Assembly (NCBI GenBank): GCA_002437285.1
Contig: DJOV01000118.1
Span: forward strand, 2,475-23,305
Source of the DNA: Prevotella sp. UBA6429
GTDB lineage: Bacteria > Bacteroidota > Bacteroidia > Bacteroidales > Bacteroidaceae
Direction of reading: 5' to 3'
DNA length: 20,831 bases
Under the pieces are notes generated by a model, which worked only from the letters and a program-made list of their open reading frames with translations, did no database searches and had not been told where the DNA came from. A program made the translations under genes and the position numbers. Of this stretch, positions 14,885 to 20,831 are shown one piece after another. Positions within the stretch are counted from its first letter, which is position 1; every line of letters begins with the position of its first letter.

Positions 14885-14915
14885 TTGTCATTTTAGACAA
14901 TAGTTGCTAACTTTG
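14885..14915 (+). promoter_or_regulatory. Bacteroidetes-type promoter of the GH30 gene
   Basis: TTG at 14885-14887, 20 bases, then TAACTTTG at 14908-14915. The ATG at 14966 gives a leader of about 40-45 bases. Confidence 0.65.
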
Positions 14916-14965
14916 CAAATATATCTGCGATTATCAGCCCCCCCATCACAAATACCACCAAGACC

Positions 14966-16537
14966 ATGAAGACAACGACACTGCTGAGCCTGACCGTAAG
15001 CCTGCTCATGTCAGCAACCACTTTTGCGCAGACGGCCAACCGCGCCACCCACTACTCCATCCTCACCACATCGCCCGAGCAGCACATCCGGCACTTCGGG
15101 GCGAGCGACGCCTGGAGCATGCAGTTTATCGGACTATGGCCCGACAAGCAGCAAGAACAGATTGCCGACTGGCTGTTCAGCACCGAGAACGACGCGACGG
15201 GCAAGCCCAAGGGCATAGGCCTCTCCATCTGGCGATTCAACCTGGGTGCCGGAAGCGAGGAGCAGGGCAACGCCGCACAGATACAACGCGGCACGCGCAC
15301 CGAGTGTCTTCTCAAGGCTGACGGGACCTACGACTGGAGCAAGCAAGCTGGCCAACGCCACTTCCTGCAGTTGGCCAAGCGGCGTGGCGTGCCTTACTTC
15401 CTGGCCTTCTGCAATTCAGCACCGGTCTACTACACACAAAACGGACTGGCCACCAACACAGGGCGCGGCGCAACGATCAATCTCAAGGATGACTGTTACG
15501 GCAAGTTCGGCGAGTTCATAGCCACCGCACTCAAGGGCATCGAGGAGCGTGACGGCATCCACTTCGACTATATCAGTCCGGTCAACGAGCCTGACGGCCA
15601 CTGGAACTGGCTGGGACCGAAGCAAGAGGGCAGTCCCGCCAACAACCGAGAGGTGGCCCACGTGGCCAAGGAGGTGAGCCGTGCGCTCGTCAGGCAGAAG
15701 ATCAACACACAGATACTCGTCAACGAGTCGAGCGACTATCGCTGCCTGCTGGGCACCCACATGGCCGGCTGGCAACGGGGCAACGAGATCAGTGCCTTCT
15801 TCACCAAAGACAGCACCAAGACTTATCTGGGAAACATCCGCCAACTGCCGCGACTCATCGGCGGACACAGTTACTGGACCAACACGCCGATACCCTACAT
15901 GCGAGACATCAGGATGAAGCTCCGCGAGGCGTGCCGACAGCAAGGCATCAGTTTCTGGCAGACTGAGACATGCATCATGAGCAATGACGAGGAGATAGGA
16001 GGAGGCGGCAACTATGACTTCTCGATGAAGACGGCACTCTACGTGGCTCGCATCATCCACCATGACCTGGTGTATGCCAATGCCGAGAGCTGGAGCTGGT
16101 GGCGTGCGGCCGGCGGCAACTACCGCGACGGCCTGATACGCATCTACAGCCAGGATGGCTGGAAGAGCGGGTGGGCTGTCGACTCCAAGCTCCTCTGGGC
16201 CTTGGGCAACTACAGCCGCTTCGTACGTCCCGGTGCACAACGCTACGACATCGCCACCACGGCACCCGACGGGAAAGCCGTTGACGAGGGATACAACGAT
16301 CCTTATGGTGTGATGTGCTCGGCCTACAAGAACACCGACGGCAAATGGGTGGCGGTGGCCATCAACTACTCGGAGGAAGTGAAGCCTGTCGACATCAGCC
16401 TTGACCGGGGCGAGAGAAGGCAGTGGCAACTCTATCGCACCAGCGATGTCTCTGCCGAGAGCCTCGCGCCTGTGGGCACTTGCCAAGGCGAGGCCCTGCT
16501 GGCGCCTCGCAGCATCACGACCTTCGTGGAACGATAA
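14966..16537 (+). CDS. Secreted glycoside hydrolase family 30 enzyme
   Basis: This 523-residue protein has a signal peptide (MKTTTLLSLTVSLLMSATTFA, cut near FAQ22). The body is a GH30-type TIM barrel with a C-terminal beta-rich flank. The acid/base glutamate is Glu208 in ISPVNEPDGHWNW and the nucleophile Glu335 in FWQTETCIM. The early HFGASDAWSMQFIGLWP replaces the 'GfGgsf' opening of family members, and the late segment (about 455-523, WVAVAINYSEEVKPVDISLD) fits the side beta domain. GH30 includes beta-1,6-glucanases, beta-1,6-galactanases, xylanases and glucosylceramidases; the sequence alone does not choose among them. It would act in the periplasm or at the surface. Divergent from an MFS permease and followed by a strong terminator. 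Confidence 0.9.
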   Translation: MKTTTLLSLTVSLLMSATTFAQTANRATHYSILTTSPEQHIRHFGASDAWSMQFIGLWPDKQQEQIADWLFSTENDATGKPKGIGLSIWRFNLGAGSEEQGNAAQIQRGTRTECLLKADGTYDWSKQAGQRHFLQLAKRRGVPYFLAFCNSAPVYYTQNGLATNTGRGATINLKDDCYGKFGEFIATALKGIEERDGIHFDYISPVNEPDGHWNWLGPKQEGSPANNREVAHVAKEVSRALVRQKINTQILVNESSDYRCLLGTHMAGWQRGNEISAFFTKDSTKTYLGNIRQLPRLIGGHSYWTNTPIPYMRDIRMKLREACRQQGISFWQTETCIMSNDEEIGGGGNYDFSMKTALYVARIIHHDLVYANAESWSWWRAAGGNYRDGLIRIYSQDGWKSGWAVDSKLLWALGNYSRFVRPGAQRYDIATTAPDGKAVDEGYNDPYGVMCSAYKNTDGKWVAVAINYSEEVKPVDISLDRGERRQWQLYRTSDVSAESLAPVGTCQGEALLAPRSITTFVER

Positions 16538-16543
16538 CAATAA

Positions 16544-16574
16544 GGGGAGGGCACAGCCCTCCCCCACTGTTTTT
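16544..16574. terminator. Rho-independent terminator after GH30, likely bidirectional
   Basis: A perfect 9-bp stem GGGGAGGGC/GCCCTCCCC (16544-16552 with 16556-16564) with loop ACA is followed by a five-T run at 16570-16574. It stands 7 bases after the GH30 stop. On the other strand the stem is followed by TTATTGTT, so it may also end mutS2, whose stop is 68 bases away. Confidence 0.85.
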
Positions 16575-16641
16575 CACATGTCCTTTCTATCGTTTCAACA
16601 CAACTGTTCCCTTAACAACGGCAGGGATCTCACTCGTCCTG

Positions 16642-19212
16642 TCAGCCCAAGTCTACCACAGTGATGCCGGCACCGCCAAACTGCACATGCTCATCGCGCA
16701 CATGAGTGACGTTGGGTTCCGAGGCGAGGTACTGGCGGATGAGCTGGCGGAGGATGCCGTTGCCCTTGCCATGGAGGATGCGCACACGGGGCATGCCCAC
16801 GAGGATGGCATCATCGATGAAGTATTGCACGGCCTGCAGGGCCTCGTCGCCACGCATGCCACGCACGTCAAGATCTTGCTTGAAGTTCTTGCGGTGGCTG
16901 TCGATGGTGTCTTGGGTCATGTGCGACATCTTGTAGCTTTGCAATCCGTCACGCAGCTCGTCCATCTTGGTCGGTTGCGCACTGGCCGTCGTGTCCGACG
17001 CCGCTGTCGGCGCGGCGGCAAGCAACAAGCGGTCCAAGGGCAGCTTCGTACGCATATCACCGAAGATGACTGTGGCCATCTTGCCACTGAGGCTCTCGAC
17101 AGTACCCTCCGACTTGGAACCTCGCATGCGCACCCTGTCGCCCACGACAATGACGTTGTCGCGCACCTTCTGCTCGCGCACGGCCGCCGACCGCAGTGCC
17201 TCGGCAGCGCGCAGCTCGTCGTCTTTCTTTTTCTTGCGACGCTCCTCGTGGCGGGCCTTGCGGGCCTTGATCTGCTCGATCTTGCGGGCTATCTTGTCGT
17301 CCTCGGCCTTGGTGTCGAAGGTCTCCACGTCTTGCTTGAAGCCCTCCAGTTCCTGGCGGATGCGGCGTGTCGACTCGCGTTCGGCCTGCTGTTCGCGTAT
17401 CTCACGAATGGTGTTCTCTATCTTGCGGTTGCTCTCCTTCAGCAGGTCTTCGGCCTCTTGCTTGGCCTTGGCCAGGATGTCGCGGCGCTCACGCTCCACG
17501 GCGGTAATGTCGTGCTCATAGTGGTCGATCTGCTCCTGCAGCCGCTTCTCCTGCTGATGGATGGTCTGTCGTTTCTGCTCCCAGTAGCGCTTGTCGCGCA
17601 CGATGTCCTGTAGGTACTTGTCACTCTGGATGTAGTCGGAGCCCACAATCTCAGAGGCTTCGCGGATCACCTCCTCGGGGATGCCCGTCTTGCGGGCGAT
17701 CTCGATGGCAAACGAACTGCCAGGCTGTCCGATGGCCAACTGGAAGAGAGGGCGCATCTCGTGGCGGTCATAGAGCATGGCGCCGTTGGCGATGCCCTCA
17801 TGGGAGTCGGCATAGTGCTTGAGATTCTGGTAGTGGGTGGTGATGACGCCCCATGCCTGCCGCTTCACAAACTGGTTGAGCACGGCCTCAGCCATGGCAC
17901 CGCCTATCTGCGGCTCAGTGCCCGTGCCAAACTCGTCGATGAGCAACAGCGTGCGGGCGTTGGCCTGGCGCATCATGATCTTCATGTTGAGCAGGTGGGA
18001 GGAGTAGGTCGAGAGGTCGTTCTCGATGCTCTGCTCGTCGCCGATGTCGATCATGAGGTTTTGGAAGACGCCTATCTTCGACCGCTCGCTCATGGGAACA
18101 GACAGCCCGCACTGCACCATGTACTGCAACAGGCCTACGGTCTTCAGGCACACCGACTTGCCGCCAGCGTTGGGGCCCGAGATGATGAGGATGTGACGCT
18201 GGGGCGTAAGCGTGATGTCGAGCGGCACCACCGACTTGTCCTGCTTCTGAAGGGCGAGCCAAAGCAATGGATGGCGAGACTGTATCCAGTCGATGACAGG
18301 AGCCGCCTCCACCTCAGGCTCCATGGCACCCATGAGGGCGGCCACCTCGGCCCGAGCGCGGATGAAGTCGATCTCCGCCAGCAGTTCGTAGGAATAGGCC
18401 AGTTCGCGCACATGGGGGCGCACCAACTTGGTGAAATCGACGAGAATGCGCACCACCTCACGGCGCTCGTCGGCCTCCAGCTCGCGGATGCGGTTGTTGG
18501 CCTCCACCACCTCGGCGGGCTCCACAAAAACAGTCTTGCCCGTGGCCGACTCGTCGTGGACGATGCCCTTGATCTTGCGCTTCAGCCCCGGTGCAATGGG
18601 CACCACGAGACGGCCGTCGCGCAGCGTCGGGGTGACATCCTTGTCGACGAGGCCCTCACTCTGGGCGGCGCGCAGTATGCTGTTGAGCGTGCGCGACACA
18701 CTGCCTTCCGACCTGCGCAGCTCCGACCGGATGCCGGCCAGGGCGGGCGACGCCGTGTCTTTCACCCGGCCATACTTGTCGAGAATCGCGTCGATGCGGC
18801 GCACAATGTCGGAGAAGGTAAGCACGCCGTCGGTGAGCTCATGGAGGGACGGATAATCGTAAACTCCCTCATCACTGCCCCTATTGAGGAAGGACACGAT
18901 GGCACCGATGGTCTCAAGCGAACGGCGGAGGTCGAACATCTCGCCCTCCTCGAGGTGCGTGCCCTCCAGGCGGATGCGCTTGATGGCCTGGCGCATGTCG
19001 AAGAAATACTGCAGAGGAAAATCGTCGGCCTCGGTCTGCAGGCGACGAAACTCGCGTGTCTGGCTGAGCAGGGTGTTGATTGTGGCCACGTCGTCACAGA
19101 AGGACATGGCGTCCACCTTGTCCTTGCCGAGCTGGCTGAGGCAACGTCCCTTGAGCAACGAGCGGATCTCGCCAAACTGTATCTTGTTTTCGAAATTGCT
19201 GGGATAAATCAT
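16642..19212 (-). CDS. mutS2: MutS2 family ATPase with C-terminal Smr domain
   Basis: This 856-residue protein has full MutS2 architecture. An N-terminal core/lever region (about 1-320) includes LRDGRLVVPIAPGLKRKIKG and VHDESATGKTVFVEP. The ABC-type ATPase has Walker A GPNAGGKS at 346-353 and Walker B LLLIDEFGTGTE with Asp426, followed by the conserved ITTHYQNLK. A long charged coiled coil (about 530-680) carries KKKK runs. The C-terminal Smr nuclease-like domain (about 780-856) has LDVRGMRGDEA and ILHGKGNGILR. MutS2 acts on branched DNA and, in some bacteria, on stalled or collided ribosomes. Length is slightly above the usual ~790. All key motifs are intact. Confidence 0.95.
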   Translation of the reverse strand: MIYPSNFENKIQFGEIRSLLKGRCLSQLGKDKVDAMSFCDDVATINTLLSQTREFRRLQTEADDFPLQYFFDMRQAIKRIRLEGTHLEEGEMFDLRRSLETIGAIVSFLNRGSDEGVYDYPSLHELTDGVLTFSDIVRRIDAILDKYGRVKDTASPALAGIRSELRRSEGSVSRTLNSILRAAQSEGLVDKDVTPTLRDGRLVVPIAPGLKRKIKGIVHDESATGKTVFVEPAEVVEANNRIRELEADERREVVRILVDFTKLVRPHVRELAYSYELLAEIDFIRARAEVAALMGAMEPEVEAAPVIDWIQSRHPLLWLALQKQDKSVVPLDITLTPQRHILIISGPNAGGKSVCLKTVGLLQYMVQCGLSVPMSERSKIGVFQNLMIDIGDEQSIENDLSTYSSHLLNMKIMMRQANARTLLLIDEFGTGTEPQIGGAMAEAVLNQFVKRQAWGVITTHYQNLKHYADSHEGIANGAMLYDRHEMRPLFQLAIGQPGSSFAIEIARKTGIPEEVIREASEIVGSDYIQSDKYLQDIVRDKRYWEQKRQTIHQQEKRLQEQIDHYEHDITAVERERRDILAKAKQEAEDLLKESNRKIENTIREIREQQAERESTRRIRQELEGFKQDVETFDTKAEDDKIARKIEQIKARKARHEERRKKKKDDELRAAEALRSAAVREQKVRDNVIVVGDRVRMRGSKSEGTVESLSGKMATVIFGDMRTKLPLDRLLLAAAPTAASDTTASAQPTKMDELRDGLQSYKMSHMTQDTIDSHRKNFKQDLDVRGMRGDEALQAVQYFIDDAILVGMPRVRILHGKGNGILRQLIRQYLASEPNVTHVRDEHVQFGGAGITVVDLG

Positions 19213-19216
19213 GCTG

Positions 19217-19224
19217 CAAAGTTA
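19217..19224 (-). promoter_or_regulatory. mutS2 promoter -7 box abutting the start codon
   Basis: Read on the minus strand this is TAACTTTG, a match to TAnnTTTG. Only four bases separate it from the mutS2 ATG (19212). With the usual start a few bases past the box, the mRNA would be leaderless or the true start would lie further inside. No good -33 element is seen. Confidence 0.4.
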
Positions 19225-19269
19225 CACAAAAAAATCACGGCTGCAGGCCTTTTTCTTCGTTTGATTTGT

Positions 19270-19277
19270 TAATTTTG
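19270..19277 (+). promoter_or_regulatory. Promoter -7 box of the GNAT/Nim-like pair
   Basis: TAATTTTG matches TAnnTTTG and sits 33 bases before the GNAT ATG (19311), back-to-back with the mutS2 box. A matching upstream TTG at the normal distance is not obvious. Confidence 0.45.
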
Positions 19278-19310
19278 CGTAGCGAAAGACAATTATAACG
19301 CTGATTGCTG

Positions 19311-19808
19311 ATGAAAGAACTCGTGTTGAGATCTGCCACGACGGCCGACGCGCCCCGGTTGGCGGAAATCTACAACCATTACATCCTGCACTCCACGGCC
19401 ACCTTTGAGACTGCGCCCGTGACCGACGCAGAGATGGCCCGGCGCGTGGCCGACATCTCGGGGAGCTATCCCTATTTCGTGGGATTGAGGGAGGATCGCA
19501 TCGTGGGCTACTGCTACGCCCATCCGTGGAACGTGCGGGCGGCCTGCAAGGGCCATTCGCTGGAGACCACGGTCTACGTGGACCATGAGGCTGAGCGCCA
19601 TGGTGTCGGAACGGCCCTCATGCGCCACCTCATCGACCATTGCCGGCAGGCCGGATGCCATGCGCTCGTGGCCAACATAACCGACCGCAACAAGCCCAGC
19701 ATGCGGATGCACGAGAAGCTGGGTTTCTGCCTCGTCGGGCATTATCGGGAGGTGGCCGTGAAAATGGGACAGGTGCTGGGAACGATGGCCTACGAGTTGT
19801 TGATCTGA
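19311..19808 (+). CDS. GNAT family N-acetyltransferase, PAT/MnaT-like
   Basis: This 165-residue single-domain acetyltransferase opens with LVLRSATTADAPRLAEIYNHYI, characteristic of the phosphinothricin/methionine-sulfone acetyltransferase subgroup. ETTVYVDHEAERHGVGTALM (about 85-104) holds the acetyl-CoA pyrophosphate loop, here RHGVGTA. SMRMHEKLGFCLVGHYREVAVKMG completes the fold. ATG 19311 is preferred to an upstream TTG at 19305. It probably acetylates a small amine or amino-acid analogue; the substrate cannot be named. It is 21 bases upstream of the Nim-like gene and likely co-transcribed. Confidence 0.88.
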   Translation: MKELVLRSATTADAPRLAEIYNHYILHSTATFETAPVTDAEMARRVADISGSYPYFVGLREDRIVGYCYAHPWNVRAACKGHSLETTVYVDHEAERHGVGTALMRHLIDHCRQAGCHALVANITDRNKPSMRMHEKLGFCLVGHYREVAVKMGQVLGTMAYELLI

Positions 19809-19829
19809 GGGCTAACGAGCGAAACCAAA

Positions 19830-20351
19830 ATGACCATGACACATTTCGACCCCATGCGCCGCAAGCGCCAGCAACTACCCGACGACGAGGCCTTGTCGCT
19901 CCTCGGCGAAGCCACGTCGGGCGTGCTCTGCCTACTCGATGAACAAGGCTATCCCTATGGAGTGCCATTGAGCTATGTGTATGCTGACGGCAAGTTGTAT
20001 TTCCATTCGGCCACGAAAGGCCACAAGATAGACGCCATCCGTCATGCCGACAAGGCCTCGTTCACCGTGGTCTGCAAGGATGAGGTGCATCCGGAGACCT
20101 TCACCACCCATTTCCGCAGCGTGATATGTTTCGGTCGAATGCGGATCGTCAGCGAAGAGAAGGATAAGCTCATGGCCTTGCGATTGCTGGGCAGACGATA
20201 CAACCCCGGCGATGAGCAAGCGCTGGATGCCGAGATACAGGGATCGCTGAGTCACGTGGTGGTGATGGAGCTCTCCATAGAGCATGTCAGGGGCAAAGAA
20301 GCCATCGAACTGGTCCGGCAGAGGCACGATAGGGTGCCTTGCGCACGATAA
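19830..20351 (+). CDS. Nim-like pyridoxamine 5'-phosphate oxidase family flavoprotein
   Basis: This 173-residue protein has the split beta-barrel flavin-binding fold of the NimA/PNPOx-like family. MRRKRQQLPDDEALSLL (about 9-25) leads into GVLCLLDEQGYPYGVPLSYV (31-50), then LYFHSATKGHKIDAI with His65 in the GHK motif, and HFRSVICFGRMRIVSEE. The match to the Bacteroides Nim layout, including length and the GHK histidine, is close by eye. Nim proteins are linked to 5-nitroimidazole tolerance, but most chromosomal family members have no proven role, so resistance should not be assumed. Short upstream gap to the GNAT gene. Confidence 0.85.
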   Translation: MTMTHFDPMRRKRQQLPDDEALSLLGEATSGVLCLLDEQGYPYGVPLSYVYADGKLYFHSATKGHKIDAIRHADKASFTVVCKDEVHPETFTTHFRSVICFGRMRIVSEEKDKLMALRLLGRRYNPGDEQALDAEIQGSLSHVVVMELSIEHVRGKEAIELVRQRHDRVPCAR

Positions 20352-20643
20352 AGCCCTTGCCCCTCCCACCTGACAGGTGCCCCCTCCCACAAGACATCGC
20401 CCGCAAGGCCGACAGGGGTGCCGCGCATAAGGCCATATAGTGTAGAGCGCGCAAAACCGCCCGTGAGCCTACGTGCAGTTACCCTAAAAATCGTCGGCTT
20501 GGTGCCCACAGGGTCATCGGCCATGGTGTCCGTAAGCCGCGCAACATCGCCGAGACAATGGTTCCTGCAAGGTGTACCCGTGAAATAAAAACTTGCGGAA
20601 AATGACAAAAATGCGATCTGACTCCAAAAAAACTTCAAAAACA
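20352..20643. other. GC-rich intergenic region before tRNA-Ser
   Basis: About 290 bases with no convincing gene. It holds a 13-bp palindrome CACCTGACAGGTG at 20365-20377 between two near-identical GCCCC(C)TCCCAC tracts. A minus-strand frame (20252-20644) is open but runs back into the Nim-like gene and has no clear family pattern or start context. The last 60 bases become A-rich before the tRNA promoter. Confidence 0.45.
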
Positions 20644-20675
20644 TTTGGTGAAACCATCAAAAAGCCGTAACTTTG
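20644..20675 (+). promoter_or_regulatory. Bacteroidetes-type promoter of tRNA-Ser
   Basis: TTTG at 20644-20647, 20 bases, then TAACTTTG at 20668-20675. The mature tRNA begins at 20760, leaving a 5' leader of roughly 80 bases for RNase P to remove. Confidence 0.65.
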
Positions 20676-20759
20676 CACTCGCAAAAAGCCAAGGCCACAA
20701 GCCAAAGCTTATTGTCCGGCTTCATGCCAATCCGTTACGCATCATTTAGATGTCGTCAA

Positions 20760-20831
20760 GGAGAGATGGTAGAGTGGTCGATTACACCGGTCTTGAAAAC
20801 CGGCGTACCGAGAGGTACCGGGGGTTCGAAT
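20760..20831 (+). tRNA. tRNA-Ser(TGA), 3' end cut by the window
   Basis: Acceptor 5' strand GGAGAGA starts at 20760. The anticodon stem CCGGT/ACCGG (20787-20791 with 20799-20803) encloses the loop CTTGAAA with anticodon TGA at 20794-20796, reading serine UCA codons. A long variable arm with stem GTACC/GGTAC is the class II feature expected for tRNA-Ser. The T-loop GGTTCGAAT is reached at the window edge; the 3' acceptor strand is missing. Confidence 0.93.

Noticed and set aside
15416..16567. Minus-strand frame (383 codons) opposite GH30
   Set aside because: It overlaps the catalytic half of an intact GH30 gene and includes the terminator; no family pattern.
16423..17613. Plus-strand frame (396 codons) running from GH30 into mutS2
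   Set aside because: It crosses the GH30 stop and the terminator and is antisense to mutS2. It is a compositional shadow without recognisable motifs.
17761..19272. Long plus-strand frame (503 codons) opposite mutS2
   Set aside because: It is antisense to a complete MutS2 with all motifs. The translation is His/Leu/Val/Gly-rich, typical of the shadow of a GC-rich gene, and shows no domain.
20252..20644. Minus-strand frame (130 codons) beside the tRNA promoter
   Set aside because: It overlaps the 3' end of the Nim-like gene and has no convincing start context or domain.
1..20831. CRISPR array or cas genes linked to the TPR-CHAT protease
   Set aside because: No regularly spaced direct repeats and no Cas-type protein were seen anywhere in the window, so the Craspase comparison is one of logic only.

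Overview
The window looks like a chromosomal segment from a Bacteroidales bacterium, most likely Prevotellaceae. The phylum call rests on repeated promoters of the form TTTG or TTG, 18-20 bases, TAnnTTTG (upstream of 2464, 8744, 14966 and 20760), on weak or absent Shine-Dalgarno sequences, and on the protein types (GH30 enzyme, Nim-like protein, AepY/AepZ). The family-level call is an inference from protein style. Most of the window is GC-rich, so several long antisense frames are open by chance. The first 2.3 kb is visibly more AT-rich.

Layout. (1) 1-2260: a short possibly truncated ORF, a 193-bp nested inverted-repeat element (320-512), and three AT-rich leftward genes for a secreted TPR-like protein, a membrane-anchored protein and a two-helix membrane protein. 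(2) 2380-8580: a tight rightward operon with an exported caspase-like protease, an ECF sigma factor, a single-pass membrane anti-sigma-like protein, a secreted TPR protein and a secreted TPR-CHAT protease. The CHAT gene is split into two frames at a perfect A AAA AAC heptamer, in exactly the register that a -1 ribosomal frameshift would repair. (3) 8699-13292: a rightward phosphonate operon with a LicD-family transferase, phosphonopyruvate decarboxylase, 2-aminoethylphosphonate (AEP) transaminase, a cytidylyltransferase and an HD-domain protein. It would make AEP, activate it as CMP-AEP and attach it to a glycan, but the first enzyme, PEP mutase, is not in the window. (4) 13438-16574: a divergent pair, an MFS permease and a secreted GH30 glycosidase, with a composite hairpin between them and a strong terminator after the glycosidase. 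(5) 16642-20351: mutS2 leftward, then divergently a GNAT acetyltransferase and a Nim-like flavoprotein. (6) 20668-20831: a promoter and a truncated tRNA-Ser(TGA).

The region most worth attention is 2380-8580. Two caspase-superfamily proteases share an operon with an ECF sigma factor and a membrane protein placed like an anti-sigma factor. This suggests an envelope pathway in which proteolysis releases the sigma factor. It resembles the TPR-CHAT protease plus sigma factor logic known from type III-E CRISPR (Craspase), but there is no CRISPR component here. The pathway is inference; the gene content and the frameshift geometry are visible in the sequence.
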